Source: Streptomyces hiroshimensis (GTDB lineage Bacteria > Actinomycetota > Actinomycetes > Streptomycetales > Streptomycetaceae). Taken from it: 64,000 nucleotides of DNA. Below are positions 33,465 to 40,663 of this stretch, one piece after another (position 1 is the first letter of the stretch; each line of letters begins with the position of its first letter). Made by a program: the position numbers and the translations under genes. The stretch is from the NCBI RefSeq assembly GCF_014650335.1, contig NZ_BMUT01000012.1:186001-250000 (forward strand), given 5' to 3'. The notes under the pieces are model-generated. The model did no database searches and was not told where the DNA came from. It saw nothing but the letters and a program-made list of their open reading frames with translations.

Positions 33465-33478
33465 CGTGGGCAGCCCCG

Positions 33479-33616
33479 TTAGTCGTTGCCGTCGGAACGG
33501 CCGCTACTGACGTCGGACTCCTGCTCGGCGCGGGTGCGCGCGGCGACGATCTTCCGCTTCGCGACGAGCAGGCCACCACCCTCGGGGGCCGCCGAACCGG
33601 TGTTCTCTTCCACCAT
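33479..33616 (-). CDS. 45-aa peptide, candidate RiPP precursor
   Basis: 45 aa. N-terminal half MVEENTGSAAPEGGGLLVAK is leader-like (acidic, then Gly-rich); the C-terminal half is polar with KRKIVAARTRAEQ and ends DVSSGRSDGND. No Cys, signal peptide or membrane segment. ATG with GAGAGGT 8 nt upstream, stop TAA. It sits directly before an oxygenase, a reductase and an APH-fold kinase. Residues that could be modified include Arg, Asn, Asp and Ser. It could instead be a small regulatory protein; precursor status is inferred from position. Confidence 0.6.
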   Translation of the reverse strand: MVEENTGSAAPEGGGLLVAKRKIVAARTRAEQESDVSSGRSDGND

Positions 33617-33642
33617 CGGACTTACCTCTCTACTCGGAAACC

Positions 33643-33662
33643 CCCGCCGGGAATCCGGCGGG
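33643..33662 (-). promoter_or_regulatory. Hairpin in the leader of the 45-aa peptide gene
   Basis: CCCGCCGG/CCGGCGGG 8-bp stem with 4-nt loop, 27 bases before the peptide start, followed on the minus strand by a short T-run. It may stabilise or attenuate the message between the 40-aa gene and the peptide gene. Confidence 0.5.
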
Positions 33663-33693
33663 AGGAACGGGAGGGCAGCAGCCTTCGAGGCGG

Positions 33694-33816
33694 CTACCGC
33701 GTCGCAAGGGCTCCGGCGAGGAACACAGCCGAGCCGCCGAGGATCATGGCCAGGTAGAGCGGACCTGCGTACCGGCCGAAGCGGCGCAGCACCCAGTTCC
33801 GTAAGCCAGACCTCAC
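33694..33816 (-). CDS. 40-aa single-TM peptide
   Basis: 40-aa frame, GTG start overlapping the preceding stop as GTGA, so co-translated. Basic N-terminus (RSGLRNWVLRRFGRYAG) then one hydrophobic helix (PLYLAMILGGSAVFLAGALA) ending in TR. It may be a membrane anchor, an export or immunity peptide, or an accessory to the neighbouring cluster. Function unknown. Confidence 0.55.
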   Translation of the reverse strand: MRSGLRNWVLRRFGRYAGPLYLAMILGGSAVFLAGALATR

Positions 33817-34085
33817 GCCGTCCTCGGCTCGATGTCAGCCGGGCGGAGCGACGTGGCGGACAGCGACTGGTGGCCCGTGCAGCGGGCACACCCGCAGGGC
33901 GGGTATCGCCCCGGATCGGACAGGATGACGAACGCGTCACCCTCCTGGACGCTGGTGCTCTGCTGCCAGGTGCGACCCGAGTCGCGGGATACCCGAAGGG
34001 TCATGAGAACGCGGCGGTCAGCTCCGAGGCCCCGAGACTGGGCGGAACCGAAACCATCGCGAGCCATGCCGTTCTCCGTTGCCAT
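33813..34085 (-). CDS. 90-aa protein with CxC-CxxC-type Cys cluster
   Basis: 90 aa. The N-terminal 25 residues are polar; the middle has TLRVSRDSGRTWQQSTSV and GDAFVILSD; then YPPCGCARCTGHQS provides three Cys and a His that may bind zinc. ATG start with GGAAGGG upstream. First gene of the minus-strand operon and divergent from the XRE-TPR regulator (157 bases between starts). I have no family name for it. It may act with the regulator. Confidence 0.65.
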   Translation of the reverse strand: MATENGMARDGFGSAQSRGLGADRRVLMTLRVSRDSGRTWQQSTSVQEGDAFVILSDPGRYPPCGCARCTGHQSLSATSLRPADIEPRTA

Positions 34086-34241
34086 GTCCGCACCCTTCCG
34101 CAGGTTTGCCCCCGTGCCCGTTTGCGACAACACCAAGGAAAGCGCGGGGAGTCCGAGCCCTCCACGGCATCAATGCGGCACTCTTGAAGCACATCCGTGC
34201 ACGGGAACGCCGTGGGTTCAGGTCATGGGAAGAGGGGCGAC

Positions 34242-35498
34242 ATGGGACTGGCGGAACGGCGCAAGACCCTGGGTTACAGTCAGGAGAAATTGGCCGAGTT
34301 ACTTGGCGTGGACCGCACAACGGTCGGACGCTGGGAGAGCGGCAAGATCGCACCGCAGCCGCCTCAGCGGCCAGGCTTGGCAGCCGCCCTCGAAGTGAGC
34401 CTTCAAGAGCTGGATGCCCTTCTGACACAGCCACGAGCCGTAAGCCGGACGACCAGATGCCAGCAGCCCAGTGACCACCCGAGTGTGGGAGACCCAGACG
34501 AAGTGATCCGCCGCGAATTCCTCCGCATCCTCACCGTCAGCGGGGCGCTGACCGCCTTGCCGCTGGACGAGGCGGAAGCCCTCTCCGATGGGGTCCTCAG
34601 GGGCGCACCCGGCGACTTCACGCGGATGAACGGCCACCTCTGGCAGGTCTACCAACTGGCCCGGTCCAAGGGGTCCGTTTACCCCATCGTCCGCGACCAA
34701 CTGACCACCCTGAACGAAGCCCTCGCGGCCGACACCCGAGGCAACTCCCGCCCGCTCCTGAGCGCGGCAGCCGACCTCTTCCAACTGGCCGGGGAAGTTG
34801 CGTTCGACGCGAGCCGGTACACCGACGCGGCTGCCTCCTACGCCCTCGCAGCATCCGTTAGCAGGGACGCCGGAGCCTACGATCTGTGGGCGTGCGCACT
34901 CGTCCGGCACGCCTACGTAGACATGTCGGAGCAGCGCTACCGGCAGGCGGCACAAGTCCTGGGAGCCGCTGAGCGGCTGGCCGGGCGAGGTGACAGCAAC
35001 CTCGCCACGCGGCACTGGGTCGCCGCCGTCCAGGCAGAGGCGTACGCCGGCCTGGGCGACCTCCCCGCATGCGAGCGCGCCTTGGACCAGGCGGAGCACG
35101 TCATGGACCTGAGCGCGGGCAGCACCAACGGCGGGTGGCTGCGGTTCGACGGGACGCGGCTGGCCGAAGAACGGGGAGCCCGCTACGTCCAGCTCGGACG
35201 GCTCGACCTGGCGGAGGAAGCACTGAGGCGGGCACTGGAGCAGACCGCCCTTGCCTCCGGGCAGTCCTACCGACGGCGCGGCGCCGTCCTGACCGACCTC
35301 GCCGCCATCGGCGCCAAGCGGCGAGACCCCGAACACGTCGTCGCGTACGGCTGGGAAGCCCTCCTCCTGGCCCAAGCCTCTTCCTCCGGATACGTCGCCC
35401 GTAGACTCCAGACCCTGTGCGACGAGTTCGGCCCCCTGAGCAGGGACCACCGTGTAGCGGAGCTGGGGGCGGAGATCGCCGCGCTCAGCACGCCATGA
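34242..35498 (+). CDS. XRE-family regulator with TPR-like domain, contains a TTA codon
   Basis: 418 aa. N-terminal HTH (RRKTLGYSQEKLAELLGVDR, then TTVGRWESGK) followed from about residue 85 by an all-helical region with TPR-like repeats (RYTDAAASYALAASVSRDAG, RYRQAAQVLGAAERLAGRGD, RLDLAEEALRRALEQTALAS). This layout is common in Streptomyces regulators that respond to peptides or small molecules. Codon 20 (34299-34301) is TTA, so expression may need bldA tRNA. It diverges from the RiPP-like operon and probably controls it. ATG start with GAGGGG. Confidence 0.85.
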   Translation: MGLAERRKTLGYSQEKLAELLGVDRTTVGRWESGKIAPQPPQRPGLAAALEVSLQELDALLTQPRAVSRTTRCQQPSDHPSVGDPDEVIRREFLRILTVSGALTALPLDEAEALSDGVLRGAPGDFTRMNGHLWQVYQLARSKGSVYPIVRDQLTTLNEALAADTRGNSRPLLSAAADLFQLAGEVAFDASRYTDAAASYALAASVSRDAGAYDLWACALVRHAYVDMSEQRYRQAAQVLGAAERLAGRGDSNLATRHWVAAVQAEAYAGLGDLPACERALDQAEHVMDLSAGSTNGGWLRFDGTRLAEERGARYVQLGRLDLAEEALRRALEQTALASGQSYRRRGAVLTDLAAIGAKRRDPEHVVAYGWEALLLAQASSSGYVARRLQTLCDEFGPLSRDHRVAELGAEIAALSTP

Positions 35499-35512
35499 CG
35501 AGAGGGGTTGGC

Positions 35513-35872
35513 ATGTCGCAGACCGAAGGTGCACGAGTGTTCCGGGAAGCCTGGATCGCGGGAGTGCACCAGCACTTCCCCGGGGAGCCGAAGGCCGGGT
35601 ACGTGACGCCTTGGGACGACACCCCGCAGTGGGAGCGCGAGGCCGCAGGCTCGGTCTACGACCAGGTCCGGCAGTTCATCGAGATCAGCGGCGGGCACGC
35701 ATCGAGGCTGTCTCGCGAGCAGAAGAGTCGGTTCGTCGCGACGTGCTGGACCGCTCAGATGTTCAAGCACTTCGAGGACCCCAAGCCGGGCTACGTGGCC
35801 GACTGGCCCGACCTGCCGAAGTGGCAGCAGGAGACCGACGCCGACATCTTCGAGGCCATCGAGAAAGCCTGA
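35513..35872 (+). CDS. 119-aa protein with an internal duplication
   Basis: 119 aa made of two related halves: HFPGEPKAGYVTPWDDTPQW (about 21-40) and HFEDPKPGYVADWPDLPKWQ (about 86-105), each followed by an acidic helix (SVYDQVRQFIE and DADIFEAIEKA). The repeat core is H-F-x-P-K-x-G-Y-V-x-x-W-x-x-x-P-x-W. No known family comes to mind. ATG with GAGAGGGG, 14 bases after the regulator, so co-transcribed with it. An in-frame ATG at 35495 is less likely. Confidence 0.65.
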   Translation: MSQTEGARVFREAWIAGVHQHFPGEPKAGYVTPWDDTPQWEREAAGSVYDQVRQFIEISGGHASRLSREQKSRFVATCWTAQMFKHFEDPKPGYVADWPDLPKWQQETDADIFEAIEKA

Positions 35873-35916
35873 CCGAGCGGGCGAGATCGCCCGTCCTGGC
35901 CAGGTAGGTTGGGCAC

Positions 35917-35936
35917 GTGACCAACGGGTGACCAAC
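35917..35936. repeat. Paired GTGACCAAC sites, right end
   Basis: GTGACCAAC at 35917-35925 and 35928-35936 (11-bp period), matching the left-end pair in sequence and orientation, 120-140 bases inside attR. Candidate recombinase arm sites. Confidence 0.6.
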
Positions 35937-36055
35937 AGCGTCCTGAGGCGGCCTGAAGCAGCAGGAAAAGACAGGAAGAGCAGGACTGTCGAACCCCTAC
36001 CGCGACAGGCGATCCCGCAGGTCAGAGCGCCTATGGGCTGGTGCCCGAGTGGAGA

Positions 36056-36077
36056 GTTCAAGTCCCCCCTCGGACAC
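36056..36077 (+). repeat. attR core (22-bp direct repeat)
   Basis: An exact copy of 22871-22892. The bases just left of it, GGCTGGTGCCC at 36037-36047, also resemble the tRNA variable-arm side (GCTAGTGCCC), a partly decayed extension of the match in the element's own half of the site. Confidence 0.9.
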
Positions 36078-36083
36078 ATACGG

Positions 36084-36112
36084 AAAGCGCCGGTCTCATC
36101 GACCGGCGCTTT
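36084..36112 (+). terminator. Original terminator of tRNA-Leu
   Basis: A perfect 12-bp stem AAAGCGCCGGTC with its complement and TCATC loop, 6 bases after attR. Before insertion this would have ended the tRNA-Leu transcript. Confidence 0.8.
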
Positions 36113-36164
36113 CGTGTTGTCCGCGGCGGCCGGGCCGGGCGGGCCCGTGCGTATCATCTGGCTG

Positions 36165-36575
36165 ATGATCACCAACCCTTCCCGCCGCCCGAGGCCGGCA
36201 GCCGCCTCCGCCCCCTGTCGCGTCACCGTCTGCCGCGGCTGCTGCTGCGGCGATCCGCGGAAGGTGCCGGGGGTCGATCACGCCGGGCAGATCCCGCGGC
36301 TGCGGAAGGCGTTGGGCGATGCCGCCCAGGTGCGGGCCTCCGAGTGCCTGGACGTGTGCGACCAGGCGAACGTGGTGGTCGTACAGCCGTCGGCGGCGGG
36401 GCGGGCGGCCGGCGGGCGGCCCGTGTGGCTGGGGCTCGTCAACGACGACGACGTGCTCGCCGACATAGCTGACTGGATACGGGCGGGCGGGCCGGGGCTG
36501 GCGGAGCCGCCCGGGGTGCTGGACCTTTACACGTTCACGGTGTCGCGACGGGTGGGCAAGGGCGTGGAGGAGTAG
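36165..36575 (+). CDS. [2Fe-2S] thioredoxin-like ferredoxin-domain protein
   Basis: 136 aa. The Cys pattern CRGCCCGDPRKVPG plus SECLDVCDQANVVVVQP is that of thioredoxin-like [2Fe-2S] ferredoxins (as in NuoE-type domains), so it probably carries an iron-sulfur cluster and works in electron transfer. Start ATG 36165; no Shine-Dalgarno, but TATCAT at 36152-36157 would give a leaderless message. First chromosomal gene right of the element. Partner unknown. Confidence 0.75.
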   Translation: MITNPSRRPRPAAASAPCRVTVCRGCCCGDPRKVPGVDHAGQIPRLRKALGDAAQVRASECLDVCDQANVVVVQPSAAGRAAGGRPVWLGLVNDDDVLADIADWIRAGGPGLAEPPGVLDLYTFTVSRRVGKGVEE

Positions 36576-36624
36576 GCCCGCGGGCCGCTCCCTCTTCCGC
36601 CCCGCCCTTCGTTTCAGTCGCCGC

Positions 36625-38157
36625 TCAGTCGCCGCGCGGAGCGGCCGCCGCGGCCGCCTTCTCCAGCTGGAACGCCTCGTTGCCGAGGCCGATGCTGCCG
36701 TGCACCCCGGGGCGCAGGTACTTCAGGACGATGCCGTAGCCGATGCCGGCGACGACGGCCGCGCCGATGGTGCCGGGCAGGATCCAGCGCAGGGGCGATC
36801 CGGGGTCGGCGCCGAGCAGGACGTCGAAGTCCTTGACCGCGTACACGGCGATGACCACGAGGGCGACCCCGGCGACGCCGGAGGCGATCAGGCGCGGCGC
36901 CTGCGTCCGCGCGGCCCCGCGCCGGACGAAGAAGGCGATCACGGCGGCGGACGCGGCCGCCATCAGCACGATGACGCCGAGGGCGCCGACGTTGCCGCTC
37001 CAGGTGAACAGGCGCAGGACGGGCGCGGTGGGGTCGTCGTGCGGGCGGCCGTCGGTCACGGCGAAGAGGAGGACGGCGATCAGCGACACGGCGCTCTGCA
37101 GCAGGGAGCCGTAGGCCGGGGCGCCGCTCGCGCGGGAGGTGCGGCCGACGGCGGCGGGCAGCAGGCCCTCGCGGCCCATGGCGAAGGCGTAGCGGGCGAC
37201 GACGTTGTGGAAGCTGAGCATCGCGGCGAACATGCCGGTCACGTAGAAGACGTGCATGACGTCGGTGAAGGTGCCGCCGAGCCGGTCCTCGGTGAGGCCG
37301 AAGAGGAGGTTAGGCCCCTGCTCCTGGGCGAGGCCGACGATGCTGCCGGGCCCGGCGGCGACGCTGAGGGCCCACGAGCTGACGGCGAAGAAGAGCGCGA
37401 CGAAGCCGACGGCGAGGAAGGTGACGCGGGCGACGACGACGTTGGGGCGGCTGGTCTCCTCGGCGTAGACGGCGGCCTGTTCGAAGCCGACGAAGGCGGC
37501 GATGGTGAAACAGAGGGCGGTGCCGAGGCCGCCGCCGCCGAGGGTGGCGGGGTCGAAGGCGTGGAAGGAGACGCCCTGCGGGCCGGGGTCGGCGACGCCG
37601 GCGATGTCGAAGACCACGACCATCACGCACTCGATGAGCAGCAGGACGCCCAAGACCTTGGCGCTGAGGTCTATCTTCAGCCAGCCGAGGACGCCGACGA
37701 CGAGGACGGCGGCGAGGGCGGGGACCCACCAGGCGACGGCGAGGCCCAGGTGCTTGTCGAGCAGGCCGGAGAGCTCGTAGCCGAAGATGCCGTATATCCC
37801 GAACTGCATGGGGCTGTAGGCGACGAGGGCGACGACGGAGGCGGCGGCGCCGGCCGTGCCGCCGAGGCCGCGCGCGATGTAGGCGTAGAAGGCGCCGGCG
37901 TTGTGGACGTGGCGGCTCATTTCGGCGTAGCCGAAGCTGAAGAGGGTCAGCACGACGCCGAGGATGACGAAGAGCAGGGGCTGGCCGACGATGGCCATCG
38001 TCCCGTAGGTGGTGGGCATGACGCCCGCCGTCACCATCAGGGGCGCGCTCGCGGCGACGACCGACAGGAGCAGACCGGCGAGGCCTATGCGGTCGGCGCG
38101 CAGGCGTCTGTCCTGACCCTTGAACGTGCTGATCTCGCTCGTCGTGCCCGTCGTCAT
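36625..38157 (-). CDS. APC-family amino acid permease
   Basis: 510-aa integral membrane transporter with about 12 hydrophobic segments. Family features: GLAGLLLSVVAASAPLM in TM1, FSFGYAEMSRHVHNAGAFYA in TM2-3 (the APC G-x-A-x-x-E region) and AFVGFEQAAVYAEETSRP in TM6. Likely a proton-coupled amino acid or amine importer; substrate not evident. ATG with AAGGA upstream. The next gene on the same strand starts far upstream, with 68 bases between. Confidence 0.88.
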   Translation of the reverse strand: MTTGTTSEISTFKGQDRRLRADRIGLAGLLLSVVAASAPLMVTAGVMPTTYGTMAIVGQPLLFVILGVVLTLFSFGYAEMSRHVHNAGAFYAYIARGLGGTAGAAASVVALVAYSPMQFGIYGIFGYELSGLLDKHLGLAVAWWVPALAAVLVVGVLGWLKIDLSAKVLGVLLLIECVMVVVFDIAGVADPGPQGVSFHAFDPATLGGGGLGTALCFTIAAFVGFEQAAVYAEETSRPNVVVARVTFLAVGFVALFFAVSSWALSVAAGPGSIVGLAQEQGPNLLFGLTEDRLGGTFTDVMHVFYVTGMFAAMLSFHNVVARYAFAMGREGLLPAAVGRTSRASGAPAYGSLLQSAVSLIAVLLFAVTDGRPHDDPTAPVLRLFTWSGNVGALGVIVLMAAASAAVIAFFVRRGAARTQAPRLIASGVAGVALVVIAVYAVKDFDVLLGADPGSPLRWILPGTIGAAVVAGIGYGIVLKYLRPGVHGSIGLGNEAFQLEKAAAAAAPRGD

Positions 38158-38225
38158 GGCGGGGTGGTCCTTCCCATGGGGTGAGCGGGGGGTGATCGGA
38201 GGGGGGTACGCGCGGCCGGGCGGCG

Positions 38226-39212
38226 TCAGGCCGAGCCGAGGGCGGCGCGGCGTGCGTCCTGGAAGGCCTTCCCGGGGTCCCGGTCGGGGTAGCACCAGGG
38301 GGCGGGGGTGGCGTGCGGTCCTATACGGGTGAGCAGGGCCGCGGCCTCGGCGAGCCGGCCTTCGTGGAGCTTGGCGTGGGCGAGGTAGTTCAGGTCGACC
38401 TTGCGCCGGGGGTGGGCGGTGCCGTCGGTGTTGTCGTCGACGTCCCATTCGAGCCACCAGTCGAAGGCGGCCTTCATCACCTGGCGGGCGCGGCGGCTGG
38501 TCCAGTGGCCGGAGCGGGCGGGGTCGCCGGGCTCGACGCCGGAGCGGGCGAGGACGCGGTAGCGCTCGGCGTGGGCGACGACGGGGAGCACGGCCAAGGG
38601 CGAGTCCGCGGGGGCCTGTTCGGCGGCCCAGGCGGCGAAGTCGTAGACCTCGTGCAGGGGGTCGTCGCGGTCGCCGGTCTGGTGCTCGGCCAGGCACGCG
38701 GCCATGAGGTGGTGGGCGTGGTGGTGGTCGCGGTGGCGGGCGCGGACCTGGTCGAAGGCGCGGACGCGCTCGTCGTCGGTGCCGGTGCGGCGGGCGAGGA
38801 TGAGGACGGCGAGCCAGGGCGAGGGGTCGGTGGGGGCCATCCTGGCGGCCACCAGGCAGGCTGCGCGCGCCGTCTCGGGGCTGTCCTTGCCGCTCACGGC
38901 GCGGAAGACGGTGGCGCAGGCGAGGAGGGCGGCGGCGTCCGGGCTGTCGGGCTCGGCGAGCTGCCACTCGCGGGCCCAGGCGACGCTGGAGGGGCCTTCG
39001 GCGAGGACGACGAGGCGGTGGCCCCGGCGGTCCCAGTCGTCGCCGGTCTCGGCGAGCAGGTTGCGGGCCTCGGTCCAGCGGCCGCGCGCCAGGGCGTCAC
39101 GGACGGTGGCCAGTTCGGCGTCGTCGAGGGCGGGGTCGAAGGCCGCTCCGTCCTTGTTCCGGGGGCGGGAAGCAGCCCGGGCCGCCTTCCCAAGGGGTCG
39201 CGGGGGCGTCAT
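38226..39212 (-). CDS. Conserved hypothetical helical (TPR-like) protein
   Basis: 328 aa, nearly all helical with Ala/Arg-rich repeats resembling TPRs, e.g. RGRWTEARNLLAETGDDWDR, ARSGHWTSRRARQVMKAAFD and NYLAHAKLHEGRLAEAAALL. A central DQVRARHRDHHHAHHLMAAC is His-rich. No signal peptide. ATG 39212 with GGAGGAAG upstream. Same strand as the APC permease (68 bases upstream of its start), so possibly one unit. Function unknown. Confidence 0.75.
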   Translation of the reverse strand: MTPPRPLGKAARAASRPRNKDGAAFDPALDDAELATVRDALARGRWTEARNLLAETGDDWDRRGHRLVVLAEGPSSVAWAREWQLAEPDSPDAAALLACATVFRAVSGKDSPETARAACLVAARMAPTDPSPWLAVLILARRTGTDDERVRAFDQVRARHRDHHHAHHLMAACLAEHQTGDRDDPLHEVYDFAAWAAEQAPADSPLAVLPVVAHAERYRVLARSGVEPGDPARSGHWTSRRARQVMKAAFDWWLEWDVDDNTDGTAHPRRKVDLNYLAHAKLHEGRLAEAAALLTRIGPHATPAPWCYPDRDPGKAFQDARRAALGSA

Positions 39213-39672
39213 CTGCGGGCTTCCTCCACGGCGTACGTCCCCTCCGGCCGCCGGGTCGGGGCGTCCGCATTCATCCACGTCAGTCACGCACAGCAAAGCG
39301 GTAGTCACGGCTCCGAGTCAAGACCCGATCTTGAGGCTGACACATCATCAACTCACATACCGTCAGTTCCGGTTACCGCCATTCACTCCCCCGCATCCCG
39401 GAGGCCACTTCAGCCCCTCCGCGCACCTGCACCCCCTTCCGTCACGCCGACCTGTGGGCAGCCCGGAGGCGCCGCGGAGGGCGACACTCAGCCAGTCGGT
39501 CACCTTGTCGACGAACGACTGTTCGAGCCATAGGGGGGCACTCCCGGCCGGTGTCGACCGTTGGAGGGGATGGCCGCCCGAAAGAGGGGTACTCGGCCGT
39601 CACACCGCCCACAAGGCGGCTATCGTTTTTCTGTCAAGTCCCCGACGACCGAGTGGTCTTGAGGTGCGCGAC
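39213..39672. other. Intergenic region, divergent promoters
   Basis: 460 bases with no supported gene, between divergent genes. It contains CGAAC-GACT-GTTCG (39512-39525), a small inverted repeat that could be an operator, and CCGCC/GGCGG with a CACAA loop (39606-39620) followed by CTATCGTTTTTC, a weak terminator or promoter-like stretch. Confidence 0.6.
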
Positions 39673-40560
39673 GTGTTGGTCTTCGCCTTCGCCGTGAGCG
39701 CGGCCTGCTGCCTGGGCATCGGCTTCGTCCTCCAGCAGAACGCCGCGCAGCGGGCCCCGATGAGCGACTTCCTCTCCCTGCGGCTGCTGGTCGACCTCGT
39801 GCGGATGCCGCGCTGGCTGGCCGGCATCGGGATGATGGTGTGCGGCATGGGGCTCGGCGCGATCGCGCTGGGCCAGGGCGAGGTCTCGCTGGTCGAGCCC
39901 CTGCTCGCGACGAACCTGCTGTTCGCCATGGCCCTCTCCCGGTGGCAGACCCGCCAGCCCCTGGGCCGTACGGGCTGGGGCGGGCTGTGGCTGCTGGCCG
40001 GCGGTGTCGCGGCGTTCATCGTCGCGGGCCGGCCGCACGGCGGCGACACCGTCACCGATCCCCTGCGGCACTGGCTGATCATCGGGGTGATGGTGGGCGG
40101 CGCGCTCGCGATGGCGGCGGTCTCCAAGCGCGTACGGATGAGTGTCGAGGCGCCGCTCCTGGGGGTGGCCGCCGGGCTGCTCTACGGGGTCCAGGACGCC
40201 CTTACGCGCGTCAGCGGCGAACGGCTGTCCGAGGGCGGCTGGACGACGTTCTTCCTGAGCTGGCAACCGTACGGGGTGCTCGTCCTCGGCGTGACGGCGC
40301 TCGTGTTCGTCCAGAGCGCCTTCGAGACGGCGCCGCTGCGGCTGTCCCTGCCCGCGCTGACCGCCGCGCAGCCGCTGGCGGGGATCGCCTGCGGCGTGGG
40401 CTTCCTGGGCGACCGGCTGGACACCTCGCCCGGGGCGCTGGCCTGGGAGGCCGCCGGCCTGGTCGCCATCGTGATCGGCATCGTGCTGATCGGGCGGCAC
40501 CCGGCGATGCCGTCGGGGAGCTCGGAGTTCGATCGCGTGCGCGACTTGCAGCCGCACTGA
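39673..40560 (+). CDS. DMT-superfamily (EamA-like) transporter
   Basis: 295-aa membrane protein with 9-10 hydrophobic helices in a DMT pattern: MLVFAFAVSAACCLGIGFVL at the start, GMMVCGMGLGAIALGQGEVS, GVAAGLLYGVQDALTRVSG, and a final VAIVIGIVLIGRHPAM. Two related halves suggest the EamA duplication. Substrate unknown. Start GTG 39673 is chosen because GAGG lies 8 nt upstream; GTG 39664 would add three residues. Confidence 0.75.
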   Translation: MLVFAFAVSAACCLGIGFVLQQNAAQRAPMSDFLSLRLLVDLVRMPRWLAGIGMMVCGMGLGAIALGQGEVSLVEPLLATNLLFAMALSRWQTRQPLGRTGWGGLWLLAGGVAAFIVAGRPHGGDTVTDPLRHWLIIGVMVGGALAMAAVSKRVRMSVEAPLLGVAAGLLYGVQDALTRVSGERLSEGGWTTFFLSWQPYGVLVLGVTALVFVQSAFETAPLRLSLPALTAAQPLAGIACGVGFLGDRLDTSPGALAWEAAGLVAIVIGIVLIGRHPAMPSGSSEFDRVRDLQPH

Positions 40561-40586
40561 CCGGTCGGCCCGGGGCGCGCCCTTCT

Positions 40587-40663
40587 CATGGGGGCGCTGC
40601 GTTCATGGGGGCGCCGCTTCCATGGGGGCGCTGCTTTCATGGAGGCGCTGCTTTCATGGGGGC
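40587..40663 (+). repeat. 17-bp minisatellite ahead of the Nudix gene
   Basis: Four full units of CATGGGGGCGCTGCTTT (variants at 1-2 positions) at 40587, 40604, 40621 and 40638, plus a partial fifth unit that supplies the GGGGG directly before the Nudix start codon. Confidence 0.9.

Larger units (their letters stand above)
22871..36077. mobile_element. Integrative element in tRNA-Leu, about 13.2 kb
   Basis: Bounded by an exact 22-bp repeat of the tRNA 3' end. The tyrosine integrase is next to attL, as in Streptomyces AICEs (pSAM2/SLP1 type), with an excisionase-like HTH gene nearby and repeated GTGACCAAC sites at both ends. Genes in order: integrase, a small wHTH-like protein, excisionase-like, a small protein, HEPN protein, membrane protein, RHIM-like two-TM protein, serine recombinase, a RiPP-like operon, XRE-TPR regulator and a duplicated-motif protein. 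I see no Rep or primase-polymerase gene and no FtsK/TraB translocase, so it may need help from another element to move, or may be a decayed AICE. Confidence 0.88.

Noticed and set aside
36037..36077. Possible partial tRNA next to attR (GGTGCCCGAGTGG plus T-arm).
   Set aside because: No acceptor 5' strand, anticodon arm or proper T-stem partner; it is the attP-side remnant of the tRNA-Leu 3' end.
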